DNA from: Nostoc cf. commune SO-36
GTDB taxonomy: Bacteria > Cyanobacteriota > Cyanobacteriia > Cyanobacteriales > Nostocaceae
Direction of reading: 5' to 3'
NCBI RefSeq assembly: GCF_023734775.1
Contig: NZ_AP025732.1
Location: 3,912,501-3,976,500 of the forward strand
DNA length: 64,000 bases
The notes under the pieces are model-generated. The model did no database searches, had not been told where the DNA came from, and worked only from the letters and a program-made list of their open reading frames with translations. Numbering within the stretch: position 1 is the stretch's first letter; each line of letters starts with the position of its first letter. The translations under genes were made by a program, and so were the position numbers. Positions 36,271 to 45,205 of this stretch are shown here, in pieces.

Positions 36271-37617
36271 TCAGTTTGACGCCACAAGAAGTTTAGGGGA
36301 AGTATCTAGCTTAAACTCTGCTTGTATAAGATGTGAAATCTTATTAACTCTTTCAGGTAGAGCAAAAGACATAAGAGTATTGAGTGTAGTTTTTCCAATT
36401 CCTCCAGTCTTAGGTTCTGGATGACCTATCTTACATAGAATATTATAAAGTTTTATTGAAGGACGAGAGTGAACGTTGAAAGTTAATCTATCTTGATTTG
36501 CAAAACTTATGTACCAATCGTAGTCTGCCATAGTATTTAGCTTAATATCTTCGTTTCCACCCAAAAATTCAGTATGTTCAATATTTGGTTTAAATAATTC
36601 TCTTAATTCCTCCATTCCATCATCCCAATTCAACTCCTCTGCTGAAAAAAGAAATTCAGAATCAACTTGCTTAACTTTTTTCTGAAATTCATACCCTTTG
36701 CAAAGACTTCGATTCAAAAAGGCATACTGGTAGAGTATTTCGGGCATTTCTACTCCAAGAGTATATAAACTGCGTCCCTCGCAGAATGCGCGAGCCTCAT
36801 CACGCAGTTGATTTATTAGTAGACCAATATCTTTAGTAGCAAAATTTGTGTAATCTCCTCCTTTTGCTTCAAAGGCATCAGCTTTTGCTCTGACACTAAA
36901 GGCAAGAGCTACCATTAGTGGTAATCTTTCCGGTTTCCCTATGTCAATACGATTAAGCTGAGTTCGCAGCCAAGCTTCTAAATCCTCGGCTCTTTCAATA
37001 AGTTGATCTGCTTCTAGTAATTCAGGCAGTATATAGGTAAATCGTTCATAGGCTTTGAGTAGTTTAAAGGTTCTAGTCTCAAACTCTTCTCTACGCCTAC
37101 GAGCTTCTAAATCTTTAACTTCTTCTAGAATGTTTTGAAAACCTGTACGCATCTCCTCACGGAGAATATTCATTTGCTGTGCTAAGTTAGACTGATTACA
37201 AACTAATAACTCAAGAGTGCGGTGTTGAACAGTAAGGGCATTTTGAATACTGTTAAAACAAGTCTGAATCTGTTCCTGATTTCTGTCTAATTTATCTGAG
37301 ACTCCTTTAACTTGTTCATGATTTTTATCTAACTTCTCAACACATGATTGAATCTGATCTTGATTCCGGTCTAACTTCTTTTTGACCTTGTGAAGTTGGA
37401 CAGAATTGTAAATGCCTACACCAAGATTGAGTATATTTATTCCCAGATTAGCAATGCTAAACATATCAATAGCTGGTCTAACGGATTGAATTGTCTCTCC
37501 ACTCACGGTATGGCGGGTACACCAAGTACCTGCCTTACCTTCAACTACCTCGTAATCTGAAGCGTTTCCTCCCTTAAATAAATGTGGGTCTGGTCGCTGA
37601 GTAAATGAATTAACCAT
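36271..37617 (-). CDS. Uncharacterised protein with hydrophobic segment and coiled coil
   Basis: 448 residues, no family recognised. Residues 45-72 form a hydrophobic stretch (MFSIANLGINILNLGVGIYN). Residues 75-125 hold three near-identical coiled-coil units based on KKLDRNQDQIQSC / DKLDRNQEQIQTC. A helical region (125-200) with REEMRTGFQNILEEVKDLEA leads to a mixed C-terminal half. The layout (membrane-like segment, coiled coil, large helical sensor-like domain) resembles effectors in conflict islands, but no catalytic motif is visible. The start ATG is unambiguous. Confidence 0.75.
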   Translation of the reverse strand: MVNSFTQRPDPHLFKGGNASDYEVVEGKAGTWCTRHTVSGETIQSVRPAIDMFSIANLGINILNLGVGIYNSVQLHKVKKKLDRNQDQIQSCVEKLDKNHEQVKGVSDKLDRNQEQIQTCFNSIQNALTVQHRTLELLVCNQSNLAQQMNILREEMRTGFQNILEEVKDLEARRRREEFETRTFKLLKAYERFTYILPELLEADQLIERAEDLEAWLRTQLNRIDIGKPERLPLMVALAFSVRAKADAFEAKGGDYTNFATKDIGLLINQLRDEARAFCEGRSLYTLGVEMPEILYQYAFLNRSLCKGYEFQKKVKQVDSEFLFSAEELNWDDGMEELRELFKPNIEHTEFLGGNEDIKLNTMADYDWYISFANQDRLTFNVHSRPSIKLYNILCKIGHPEPKTGGIGKTTLNTLMSFALPERVNKISHLIQAEFKLDTSPKLLVASN

Positions 37618-37728
37618 AGTTGTTGCAAAATAGACTTAATCTCAGTATTCCCAGCAATATCCTTGATGTATCACTTCTTTTATACAAAAGAGCGATCGCC
37701 CTACTTGTGCAGAGTATCTTAAAAATAT

Positions 37729-37959
37729 TTAAACCACTTTTAATGGTTTCTGAGGAAAAGTAATTGGCTCTGGCAAAAGTTTTCCTTGCTCTCCATACCA
37801 TTCAATCAAAGACTCAATAACTTCCTGTCCGTGTTTAGCGGCTTCTTCATAACTCTCACCATGAGTGTGGAATTGCTGCCAAGGGAATTTCGGCAAGTGT
37901 ACTAAGTAGCAATTATCCTCATCTGACCATTGAATTACCATACTGTAGCGATCGCTCAT
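37729..37959 (-). CDS. HicB-family protein, no HicA beside it
   Basis: A 76-residue protein with the HicB partial-RNase-H-like fold: YSMVIQWSDEDNCYLVHLPK, then GESYEEAAKHGQEVIESLIE. No C-terminal DNA-binding domain is present. The usual HicA mRNA-interferase partner is absent on either side, so this is an orphan antitoxin-like gene or a free-standing HicB-like protein, as is common in cyanobacteria. Confidence 0.75.
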   Translation of the reverse strand: MSDRYSMVIQWSDEDNCYLVHLPKFPWQQFHTHGESYEEAAKHGQEVIESLIEWYGEQGKLLPEPITFPQKPLKVV

Positions 37960-38214
37960 TATCCTCCTCTATATAGTGGACAATGTATACACAAGGAAAT
38001 ATACATTCCTTCTTGTAGCTGTGTGCCGTTAACCGTGTGCTGCTAATTGCTGGTGTCGAAAACTAAATAGTCAATTATCAAACCAGCCCCATAGACACCC
38101 GTTTTTTTGTTAGTATTCAAAAAAACCTATTGACACATTTGTCAGATCAATTGTTTGTTATTTGTAAGTAAATGTAAACAATTGTTTCAAAAGGAAGAAA
38201 GCACCTGAGGTTTA

Positions 38215-38673
38215 ATGACTGATTATTTCCAAGGAAATTTCCCATTACAATCTGTCCCACTGACGAAAAGTGTGGTAGAAAGCCATGCTCAAACCGATGA
38301 GGCCAGTGGAAAATTAGCTGCAACGATAGCAGAAGCGGCATCAGATCGCAAAGCAGGTGAGATTTTATTGCTCAAAGTGGCAGAGGTATCTTACCTGGCT
38401 GATTACTTTGTGATGATGACAGGCTATTCTAAGGTACAGGTCAGGGCGATCGCTCAAGCAATTGAAGGAAAAGTCGAAACTGAACTGCAACGCCGTCCCT
38501 TAAGGACAGAAGGAAAAATCGAGGGAAGTTGGGTACTACAAGACTACGGTGATGTGATCGTTCACATCATGATGCCCAAAGAACGAGAGTTTTATAATTT
38601 AGAAGCGTTCTGGATTCATGCAGAGCGTATTTCCCTTCCAGAATCTGATGAGGGTGAGGGTAAGCCAACATGA
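38215..38673 (+). CDS. rsfS: Ribosomal silencing factor RsfS
   Basis: A 152-residue member of the RsfS/Iojap family, with [32 protein letters not shown], and [20 protein letters not shown] as family blocks. RsfS binds ribosomal protein L14 of the large subunit and blocks subunit joining in starved cells. A GAGG lies just before the ATG. The stop overlaps the start of the CGLD27 gene (ATGA), which suggests translational coupling. Confidence 0.92.
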   Translation: MTDYFQGNFPLQSVPLTKSVVESHAQTDEASGKLAATIAEAASDRKAGEILLLKVAEVSYLADYFVMMTGYSKVQVRAIAQAIEGKVETELQRRPLRTEGKIEGSWVLQDYGDVIVHIMMPKEREFYNLEAFWIHAERISLPESDEGEGKPT

Positions 38674-39170
38674 TTAGGTCTTCGGTTTCAAACTGCCCAG
38701 TTCCTACAGACCAACAACCACTCAATGAGTACGAAGAGTTAAAATCTTCCTGGCTGTTCCGTGATGCCACTTTAGATTGGCGTAAGTATATCACGAAACT
38801 TGCTTGGATTTGGGGTTTATCTTGGCTCATTGCAGGGCCTATTGCTGCGGCAAGTTTTCCCCCTCACAAGTATATTGCACATTTTATGCTCTGTGGTGGA
38901 GCAGGAGCCAGTGTCGGCTTAGTGCTGATACTGGTAAGATTGTACTTAGGCTGGTTCTACGTGTGCGATCGCCTTTGCAGTCCCACAGTATTTTATGAAG
39001 AGTCAGGCTGGTACGACGGCCAAACTTGGACAAAGCCACAAGAAGTTCTCAACCGCGATCGCTTAATTGTCTCATACGAAATCAAACCAATTCTGCGGCG
39101 GTTACAATTTACCTTCGCTGGCTTGGCGGGAATGTACGTTACTGGTACTATAGTCTGGCATTTGTTTTAA
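38670..39170 (+). CDS. CGLD27-family (DUF1230) membrane protein
   Basis: A 166-residue protein with [20 protein letters not shown], two N-terminal membrane segments ([18 protein letters not shown] and [20 protein letters not shown]) and a third near the C-terminus, and the block [24 protein letters not shown]27 proteins are conserved in green algae, plants, diatoms and cyanobacteria, and plant members have been linked to iron response in plastids. It overlaps rsfS by four bases, and the hairpin repeat at 39176 follows it. Confidence 0.88.
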   Translation: MIRSSVSNCPVPTDQQPLNEYEELKSSWLFRDATLDWRKYITKLAWIWGLSWLIAGPIAAASFPPHKYIAHFMLCGGAGASVGLVLILVRLYLGWFYVCDRLCSPTVFYEESGWYDGQTWTKPQEVLNRDRLIVSYEIKPILRRLQFTFAGLAGMYVTGTIVWHLF

Positions 39171-39175
39171 AGAAT

Positions 39176-39238
39176 CATTGGTCATTGGTCATTAGTCATT
39201 AGCTAAGGACTAATGATTAATGACCAATGACTAATTAA
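39176..39238. repeat. TTGGTCATTGGTCATTAGTC hairpin repeat
   Basis: A left arm with three TCATTRGTCAT-like units pairs with AATGATTAATGACCAATGAC. It forms a long hairpin between CGLD27 and the asparaginase gene. Only about 25 bases separate it from the next ATG. Confidence 0.65.
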
Positions 39239-39264
39239 TTAAAAAAGGTGATAAATATAAACCC

Positions 39265-40218
39265 ATGACAATGGGAAAACGAACTCAAGCCGCAGCACTG
39301 GAAGTCCGGTTGCTGCGAGAAGGTATTATTGAATCCAGGCATATAGTCCAAGCTGTTGTCTGCGACGAACGAGGACGGGTTCTAACCGTTGCCGGAAATT
39401 CTGAAACTGCTGCATTTATCCGTTCAGCCCTCAAACCATTTCAGGCACTTGCTGTCACCACAACAGGTACACTGGAACGCTATCAACTTAGCGATCGCGA
39501 CTTAGCAATTATCACAAGTTCCCATAAAGGAAGAATAGATCAAGTCCGACAGGTATTTAACATCCTTTGGCGGGCCGATCTTGACCCGACTATACTCCAG
39601 TGCCCAATTCCTGAAGGTAAGCAGAATCCTTTAGAATACAACTGCTCTGGAAAACATGCAGGGATGTTAGCTGTTTGTCAGCAACGCCATTGGCCCTTAA
39701 ATAACTACTTGGATCGCAAGCACCCAATACAGCAGTTAATTTTAGGCAAAGTAGCAGAATTGCTGCGAATGCCAGCAGCAGAATTTATCAGCGCTCATGA
39801 TGACTGTGGCGCACCAACTTATCTGATGCAACTCGGTCACATGGCATCTTTATATGCACTGTTAGCCTCTAGTACCAACTTAGATATGGAGCGCATTGTC
39901 CGGGCTATGACTCATCACCCCGCTATGGTAGCAGGAGATGGAGAATTTGATACGGAACTGATGCGCTTGACTCCAGGAGAATTGGTTAGTAAAACTGGTG
40001 CTGAAGGAGTGCAGTGCATTGGTAGACTCGGTGAAGGCTTGGGATTGGCAATCAAAGTCATGGATGGGGCAAAACGAGCAAAATATGCCGTGGCGATTCA
40101 CTTACTCCAGCAAATGGGTTGGATTAGTCCCAGCGCCGCCGAAAGCCTCTCAGAAAAGTTTGTCACCTTAGGAAAATACAAGCGTTTAGAAGTAATTGGA
40201 GAATTATCATTTTTGTAG
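39265..40218 (+). CDS. Asparaginase (L-asparaginase II/COG4448 type)
   Basis: A 317-residue protein of the thermolabile, plant-and-bacterial 'asparaginase II' family, with SSHKGRIDQV, LEYNCSGKHAGMLAVC, and ISAHDDCGAPTYLMQLGHMA as diagnostic blocks. Predicted cytoplasmic hydrolysis of asparagine to aspartate. ATGs at 39265 and 39271 are both possible. It is the last gene of a probable rsfS-CGLD27-asparaginase cluster; the hairpin in between may limit read-through. Confidence 0.85.
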   Translation: MTMGKRTQAAALEVRLLREGIIESRHIVQAVVCDERGRVLTVAGNSETAAFIRSALKPFQALAVTTTGTLERYQLSDRDLAIITSSHKGRIDQVRQVFNILWRADLDPTILQCPIPEGKQNPLEYNCSGKHAGMLAVCQQRHWPLNNYLDRKHPIQQLILGKVAELLRMPAAEFISAHDDCGAPTYLMQLGHMASLYALLASSTNLDMERIVRAMTHHPAMVAGDGEFDTELMRLTPGELVSKTGAEGVQCIGRLGEGLGLAIKVMDGAKRAKYAVAIHLLQQMGWISPSAAESLSEKFVTLGKYKRLEVIGELSFL

Positions 40219-40264
40219 TTGCCAAACTCTTGACTATAGGTTATGATAAAGAGGTCAAGAGCGA

Positions 40265-40585
40265 CGCGGGATAGAGCAGCCTGGTAGCTCGTCGGGCTCA
40301 ACGGGCAAATTTAACTATACGCTTATTAGTTAATCTTGCTATGGGCGGTACATAAAGAAACTTATGTGCGTTTATCTGTCAAACTCGGGGAAGCCAATAG
40401 CGCGGTAATCCCGAACCAAGCTCCAGAAATGGAGAAGGTGTAGAGACTGGAAGGCAGACACCCTAACGATAATGACGAGGGTGAAGGGACAGTCCAGACC
40501 ACAAACTAGCTAATCTAGGCAACGAAAGTTGTAGTTGGTAAGCATAACCCGAAGGTCAGTGGTTCAAATCCACTTCCCGCCACCA
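40265..40585 (+). tRNA. Initiator tRNA-fMet (CAT) with a group I intron, CCA encoded
   Basis: Exons 40265-40298 and 40543-40585 join to a 77-base tRNA. Features are CGCGGGATAGAGCAG with the mispaired first acceptor position, the initiator GGG/CCC anticodon stem (GTCGGGCT CAT AACCCGA), a T arm with GGTTCAAATCC, and a genomic CCA end. The interrupting sequence sits at the anticodon: 5' exon ends in T before the intron and the anticodon CAT begins the 3' exon. This matches known cyanobacterial initiator tRNA introns in general. Confidence 0.93.
40299..40542 (+). ncRNA. Group I intron (244 bases) in tRNA-fMet
   Basis: The 5' exon ends with U and the intron ends with G, as group I introns require. 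The core includes AAGGTGTAGAGACTGGAAGG and AAGGGACAGTCCAGACCAC, the P3/P7-type conserved segments. There is no open reading frame inside, so it is a minimal intron; cyanobacterial examples self-splice. Exact junctions are ambiguous by two bases from sequence repetition (CA), and I used the U|...G| rule to choose. Confidence 0.88.
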
Positions 40586-40669
40586 AATCAAAGATAAAGC
40601 AAAACCTTGTTTTCTTAAAAGATTACAGGGTTTTGTTTTATGCTGATTGTCAGCTACTCAGTTTTACAA

Positions 40670-41152
40670 ATGGACACAAAGCTTAAGGGAGACATAGCAG
40701 AGCAAGCTGCTGTTCTTCATGCCTTAAAGCGTGGTTGGGGAGTTTTAAAACCTTTTGGTGATCGACTACCTTACGATCTAGCATTTGATGTAGAGGGAAC
40801 TCTAATTAAAATCCAAGTCAAATATGCTTGGTTGGATGAGCCTTCGGGCAATTATGTTGTAGATAATCGCCGTACTAAAACCAATCGGCGGCTGATGCTT
40901 CGAGAAGCATATAAAATATCAGACTTTGATTTTGCCTTAGTATATATAGAAAAACTTGACCTGTTCTATGTCTTTCCCGTAGATGTGTTCATAGATTATG
41001 GAAGCGAAGTACACCTTGTTGAGGCTGAAAAACGACAGAGGAAACCTCGTTCTGCACAATATCGAGAAGCTTGGGAGTTAATTTTACAGGCATCGGTAGC
41101 TAAAGAAAGTTGTGTTAGATCGCCTGTTCAACTCGGAGAAGCAGGTTTTTGA
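40670..41152 (+). CDS. PD-(D/E)XK endonuclease of the group-I-intron-associated type
   Basis: A 160-residue protein starting MDTKLKGDIAEQAAVLHALK. PYDLAFD carries the Asp, and IKIQVKYA has the Q-x-K pair of this nuclease family, which includes the homing endonuclease I-Ssp6803I from the tRNA-fMet intron of Synechocystis. A later basic tail (EKRQRKPRSAQYREAWELIL) completes the family length. ATG at 40670 is preferred over 40640. Unusually, the gene lies 84 bases downstream of the intron-containing tRNA-fMet gene instead of inside the intron. Whether it still acts in homing is unknown. Confidence 0.82.
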   Translation: MDTKLKGDIAEQAAVLHALKRGWGVLKPFGDRLPYDLAFDVEGTLIKIQVKYAWLDEPSGNYVVDNRRTKTNRRLMLREAYKISDFDFALVYIEKLDLFYVFPVDVFIDYGSEVHLVEAEKRQRKPRSAQYREAWELILQASVAKESCVRSPVQLGEAGF

Positions 41153-41194
41153 TCTATTCTGGAAGAAATAGCCATCAAAAGGGCGCGAAGAATC

Positions 41195-42649
41195 ATGGTT
41201 GTGAAGTTGCAGCGACCAATTTTAGTGGGAGGATTGGGACTGTCCTTTTCTCTGTGGATGTTACAAAGTTGGCACGATTCGATAGTGCAGGTGAGTGAGT
41301 TTGGTTTGTTGAGTGCCTTAGCTGTAGGCGGTGGTTTGTGGTTATTTCAAAAAAATCGCCCAAAAAACAGTTTAGAGCAGCTAGATGGTATGGTTGTGGA
41401 TCGGGCGACTGTAGAAAGTGCGATCGCTAAAACTGAAACTGTAATTAACCAACTGGCACAAGAATCAGAAAACCATCCGGCGTTACAGACACTTAGAGAA
41501 GAAGTTGCCCAATTATTGTTGGAATTAGACAGACAAGAAATTAAAGTGGCTGTGACTGGTGGTAAATCTGTAGGTAAAAGCACTTTAATTGAAGTGCTAA
41601 AACAAAATTTAGAGACACGAAATTCGGTGTCTCTAGAAGAAACAGCACCTTTGTTTAGAGAAATGAATGAAAATTCGGATACAGCCATTTTGGCAAAAGT
41701 AGCAGAATCTGATTTTGTTCTGTTCCTAACAAACGGTGATTTAACAGATTCAGAATTTCAAACCTTACAGCAGCTAAAAGCAGCAAATCAGCCCACAATC
41801 CTGGTTTTCAACAAACAAGACCAGTATTTAGCCGATGAAAGCGCCAGCATCTTGCTGTCATTGAAACATCGGATGCAGGGAAATGTAGTTGCAACTGCGG
41901 CTTCTCCCATTGCCATCAAAGTCCGAAAGCATGAAGCTGATGGTTCTATGCAAGAGTGGATGGAACAACCGGCAGCAGATATACAGCAGTTGACGCAGCA
42001 GTTGGGTGAATTGCTACAGCAAGGACAACGGCTAGTTTGGGTAACTACGATGAGGAAAGCCGGCTTGTTGAAAGCTGAGGCAAAAAACTGGCTGAATGTA
42101 ACCAGACGCGATGGCGCCACCCCAATTATTGAACAATATCAATGGATAGCTGCTGCTGCTGCCTTTGCTAACCCAGTCCCAGCACTTGATATTCTGGCGA
42201 CTGCGGCAATTAATGCTCAAATGGTAATGGATTTGGGTAATATCTATCAGCAGAAATTTTCCCTAGAACAGGCACAAACCATAGCTGGAACAATGGGAAG
42301 TTTGATGCTGAAACTCGGTTTAGTTGAACTTTCTACAAAGGCGATAAGTACTGTTCTGAAAAGTAATGCCCTTACCTTTGTTGCTGGTGGCGTAGTGCAG
42401 GGAGTAAGTGCAGCTTATCTAACTAGAGTCGCAGGGTTAAGTCTAATTGAGTATTTCCAACAACAGGAAATAGCAATAGATTCTGGGAATGGTTTGAATT
42501 TGGAGAATTTGCGGCAAACTTTGCAAAAGGTATTTCAGCAAAATCAGCAGATTGGTTTTTTGCAGGGGTTTGTCAAGCAAGGTATGAAGCGTTTATTGCC
42601 AGAAGCGCAGCAGGTTGAAGTAGTTGGTGTTCAGAAGGCTATGGGATAA
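41195..42649 (+). CDS. P-loop GTPase-like protein with DUF697-type C-terminus
   Basis: 484 residues. One N-terminal hydrophobic stretch (GLLSALAVGGGLWLF) may anchor it. The G domain has GGKSVGKST (near 121-130) and NKQDQY (near 206) as G1 and G4. A C-terminal hydrophobic region (AAAFANPVPALDILATAAIN to LTFVAGGVVQGVSAAYLTR) resembles DUF697, found with membrane-associated GTPases. Cyanobacteria carry several of these; function unknown. An in-frame stop in the preceding gap and a start ATG at 41195 are clear. Confidence 0.8.
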   Translation: MVVKLQRPILVGGLGLSFSLWMLQSWHDSIVQVSEFGLLSALAVGGGLWLFQKNRPKNSLEQLDGMVVDRATVESAIAKTETVINQLAQESENHPALQTLREEVAQLLLELDRQEIKVAVTGGKSVGKSTLIEVLKQNLETRNSVSLEETAPLFREMNENSDTAILAKVAESDFVLFLTNGDLTDSEFQTLQQLKAANQPTILVFNKQDQYLADESASILLSLKHRMQGNVVATAASPIAIKVRKHEADGSMQEWMEQPAADIQQLTQQLGELLQQGQRLVWVTTMRKAGLLKAEAKNWLNVTRRDGATPIIEQYQWIAAAAAFANPVPALDILATAAINAQMVMDLGNIYQQKFSLEQAQTIAGTMGSLMLKLGLVELSTKAISTVLKSNALTFVAGGVVQGVSAAYLTRVAGLSLIEYFQQQEIAIDSGNGLNLENLRQTLQKVFQQNQQIGFLQGFVKQGMKRLLPEAQQVEVVGVQKAMG

Positions 42650-42670
42650 TCTCATACAGAGGATTACCAA

Positions 42671-42709
42671 ATTTTGGATTTTGGATTGAGTGATTCAAAA
42701 TCCAAAATT
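42671..42709. repeat. ATTTTGGATTTTGG hairpin repeat
   Basis: Left arm ATTTTGGATTTTGGATTG faces right arm CAAAATCCAAAAT just after the GTPase-like gene. Same family as the repeats at 16349, 22841 and 24411. Confidence 0.55.
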
Positions 42710-42841
42710 AAAACTTGGTTTGAAGCTGCCAATTTTAACTGGGGATCAAAAATAAACATCTTTGTTTCCAGAAAGATGATTAATCAATGTGGTTAATCCA
42801 AAATCGAAACTTGGGTGATTCTGTAAGTAAAACTAAAATTT

Positions 42842-42866
42842 ACCCAAGCCTAAAATAGGCTTGGGT
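42842..42866. terminator. Hairpin terminator between convergent genes
   Basis: A perfect inverted repeat ACCCAAGCCT ... AGGCTTGGGT with a 5-base loop, located between the GTPase-like gene (plus) and the sugar transferase gene (minus). Confidence 0.65.
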
Positions 42867-42927
42867 GTATTTAAGAATATGGTGCGAGTTGGAAGTTACC
42901 AAAAAATATGTGAATAACGGTAGTTAG

Positions 42928-43977
42928 CTAAACAGCACCACTGTTTCTATTAAACAGAATAGCTATAGTTTTGAAAATTAGCTTTAAATCGTACACCAAA
43001 CTCCAATTTTTTTGATACTGCAAATCCAGGCGAATTACATCTTCAAAACTACGGACTGTAGAACGTCCGTTTACTTGCCATTCGCCAGTCATACCGGGTT
43101 TGACATCTAAACGTTGCCATTCTGGTACTTCGTAGCGTTCTACTTCATCGGGTGTGGGTGGTCGAGTTCCGACTAAACTCATCTCTCCTTTGAGGACATT
43201 CCAAAATTGAGGTAACTCATCAAGACTAGTACGCCGTAAAAAGCGCCCGATCTTGGTAATTCTGGGGTCATTCTCATTTTTGAAAAATGCGCCTTGCACT
43301 TGGTTTTTAACTTGGGATTTCTTCGCTTCCGCATCCACACACATAGAGCGGAATTTCCAAATCTTAAACCGTTTCCCCATCCAACCACAACGGATTTGGC
43401 TAAAGAAAATGGGGCCGGGATCATTAATTTGAATAGCGATCGCAACCGGAATAAATAAAATTCCTGTAATTAATAAACCGACTATTGATCCCACAATGTC
43501 CAATAACCGTTTCATCCAAGATGCCACAGAAGGGTGAGTAGTAGGTAAATGCTCGACTTTACGAGAAGTTGTCTTCCGATTATCTACTAATTCTTCTTGT
43601 TCTATTAACGACCCATCCTCCACAGACTCTAAGGGAAAAACCTGATCCAATCCGGTGAGTTTTAGAACTGCCATTACTTGAGGTGTTACATTCCGCAGTG
43701 TTAATGTAATCTCATTTGTCTGAGCATATTTAAAATTACTGACTAAAGCACCTAAACCACTACTATCCATAAAAGTAGTTTGGTGAAAATCAATGATGAT
43801 TTGCCTGAGATTTGAATTGGGCTGGATTAAGCCTTGGCAGGCTTCCTTAAAGCCTAAAGCCTCCAGCACACTCAAGCGCGTTGGCACCTGCACTATAGCC
43901 GTGTCGTTTAGGGAATTAACTGGAAAATCGACCTCTGTCGGTTGGCTAGTCATGAAGCTCTGCACTTTCGTTGCCAT
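42928..43977 (-). CDS. STAS domain fused to a bacterial sugar transferase
   Basis: 349 residues. Residues 20-115 are a STAS (anti-sigma-antagonist type) domain with IIIDFHQTTFMDSSGLGALV, which holds the Ser normally phosphorylated in STAS proteins. Residues 150-349 are a polyprenyl-phosphate sugar-1-phosphate transferase (WcaJ/RfbP type): one membrane segment (LLDIVGSIVGLLITGILFIP), FKIWKFRSM, TSLDELPQFWNVLKGEMSLV, and PGMTGEWQVNGR. It would load the first sugar for exopolysaccharide onto the lipid carrier, and the STAS part suggests phosphorylation control. Confidence 0.9.
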   Translation of the reverse strand: MATKVQSFMTSQPTEVDFPVNSLNDTAIVQVPTRLSVLEALGFKEACQGLIQPNSNLRQIIIDFHQTTFMDSSGLGALVSNFKYAQTNEITLTLRNVTPQVMAVLKLTGLDQVFPLESVEDGSLIEQEELVDNRKTTSRKVEHLPTTHPSVASWMKRLLDIVGSIVGLLITGILFIPVAIAIQINDPGPIFFSQIRCGWMGKRFKIWKFRSMCVDAEAKKSQVKNQVQGAFFKNENDPRITKIGRFLRRTSLDELPQFWNVLKGEMSLVGTRPPTPDEVERYEVPEWQRLDVKPGMTGEWQVNGRSTVRSFEDVIRLDLQYQKNWSLVYDLKLIFKTIAILFNRNSGAV

Positions 43978-44176
43978 GTATAATGTAATATGCTAAAGAT
44001 TATTTTGTCCTAGAAAATTACTTAACCTAAATATTGGAATCAGTAGTAATAAGGACTAATCATTATTTACCGGGGCTGAGATTGGAGATCGCTAGCGACG
44101 ATTCACAATAGAATAAGAAGCCAAAAAACATCCTTTCTGTTGTGCCGACGCAGCGCGATCGCGTTGCTCTCATCAA

Positions 44177-44974
44177 ATGATTGCTAAAAATACGGTTACA
44201 CCTACCGCACGCCTGATTGAGGTCTTTTCTGCCATTCAAGGAGAAGGGCTGAATGTAGGAACACGCCAGATATTTATTCGTTTTGCTTTGTGTGATTTGC
44301 GCTGTAACTTTTGTGATAGTGCCCATACGTGGAATGCACCCGCTACTTGTCGGATAGAGCGATCGCCTGGATTGCGCGATTTTGAAATTCACTCTAACCC
44401 TGTCTCATTACCTATATTACTAGAATGGGTGGAACAGCAAAATCTACCTTGTCTACACGATAGCATTAGCTTAACAGGAGGCGAACCACTTCTTCATGCC
44501 CCATTTTTAATGCAGTTTCTACCCCAAGTGCGAACCATAACTGGTCTACCTATATACTTAGAGACTGGTGGACATCGCTCAGAACAACTAGCGATGATTC
44601 TCCCTTACTTAGACTCTGTGGGCATGGATTTCAAATTGCCCAGTGTTAGCGGCGAAAGTCATTGGCAAGAACATAGTAAATGTCTCCAGTTATGTCATGA
44701 CTCATATTTAAATGTTTTTGTCAAGATAATTGTGTCTCAAAACACAGATCCCGCCGAGTTAGAACGTTCAGCTTCGTTGGTGGCAGAGGTTAGTCCAGAT
44801 ATCTCAGTATTTTTACAACCTGTTACGCCTTTGCCAGTATCAGAACAGTTTACCTCAATACCTATGCTTGCACCTTCGAGCGATCAAGTTTTGATGTGGC
44901 AAGCTTTGATGAAGGGGTTTCTCAAATATGTGCGTGTGATACCCCAGACCCATAAAATGATAAACCAACTGTAA
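44177..44974 (+). CDS. queE: QueE, 7-carboxy-7-deazaguanine synthase
   Basis: A 265-residue radical-SAM enzyme of queuosine biosynthesis. IEVFSAIQGEGLNVGTRQIF is the family start block, CDLRCNFCDS gives the C-x3-C-x2-C iron-sulfur motif, and SLTGGEPLL is the SAM-binding GGE motif. C-terminal YVRVIPQTHKMI is also typical. It converts carboxytetrahydropterin to carboxydeazaguanine. A hairpin terminator follows about 130 bases downstream. Confidence 0.93.
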   Translation: MIAKNTVTPTARLIEVFSAIQGEGLNVGTRQIFIRFALCDLRCNFCDSAHTWNAPATCRIERSPGLRDFEIHSNPVSLPILLEWVEQQNLPCLHDSISLTGGEPLLHAPFLMQFLPQVRTITGLPIYLETGGHRSEQLAMILPYLDSVGMDFKLPSVSGESHWQEHSKCLQLCHDSYLNVFVKIIVSQNTDPAELERSASLVAEVSPDISVFLQPVTPLPVSEQFTSIPMLAPSSDQVLMWQALMKGFLKYVRVIPQTHKMINQL

Positions 44975-45102
44975 AATTTGACTTTGATAAAGATGTAGTC
45001 AAGAAAAAAGTAAGATTTTGTGAAATCGTAAAGCGTGGGTTCCTCCTGCCTCTTGAGACTCCAAAATTCTTGTCTATTGTCGTCAAAGACAAAAATAGTT
45101 TA

Positions 45103-45134
45103 AATAATTAGCCCGCATAAGCGGGCTAATTATT
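45103..45134. terminator. Rho-independent terminator after queE
   Basis: A perfect palindrome AATAATTAGCCCGC-ATAA-GCGGGCTAATTATT followed by TTTATGG. It ends queE transcription and may also serve the convergent DUF427 gene. Confidence 0.85.
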
Positions 45135-45205
45135 TTATGGGCAATTAGTTGGACGTAATATCAATTACCTAAAACTAAAACACTTCGAGGAAGCTTTAGC
45201 TTTAT

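Noticed and set aside
41347..42120. Minus-strand frames of 113 and 110 residues in the P-loop protein gene
   Set aside because: Ser/Cys-rich shadow frames with no start signals; the plus-strand frame has clear domain motifs.
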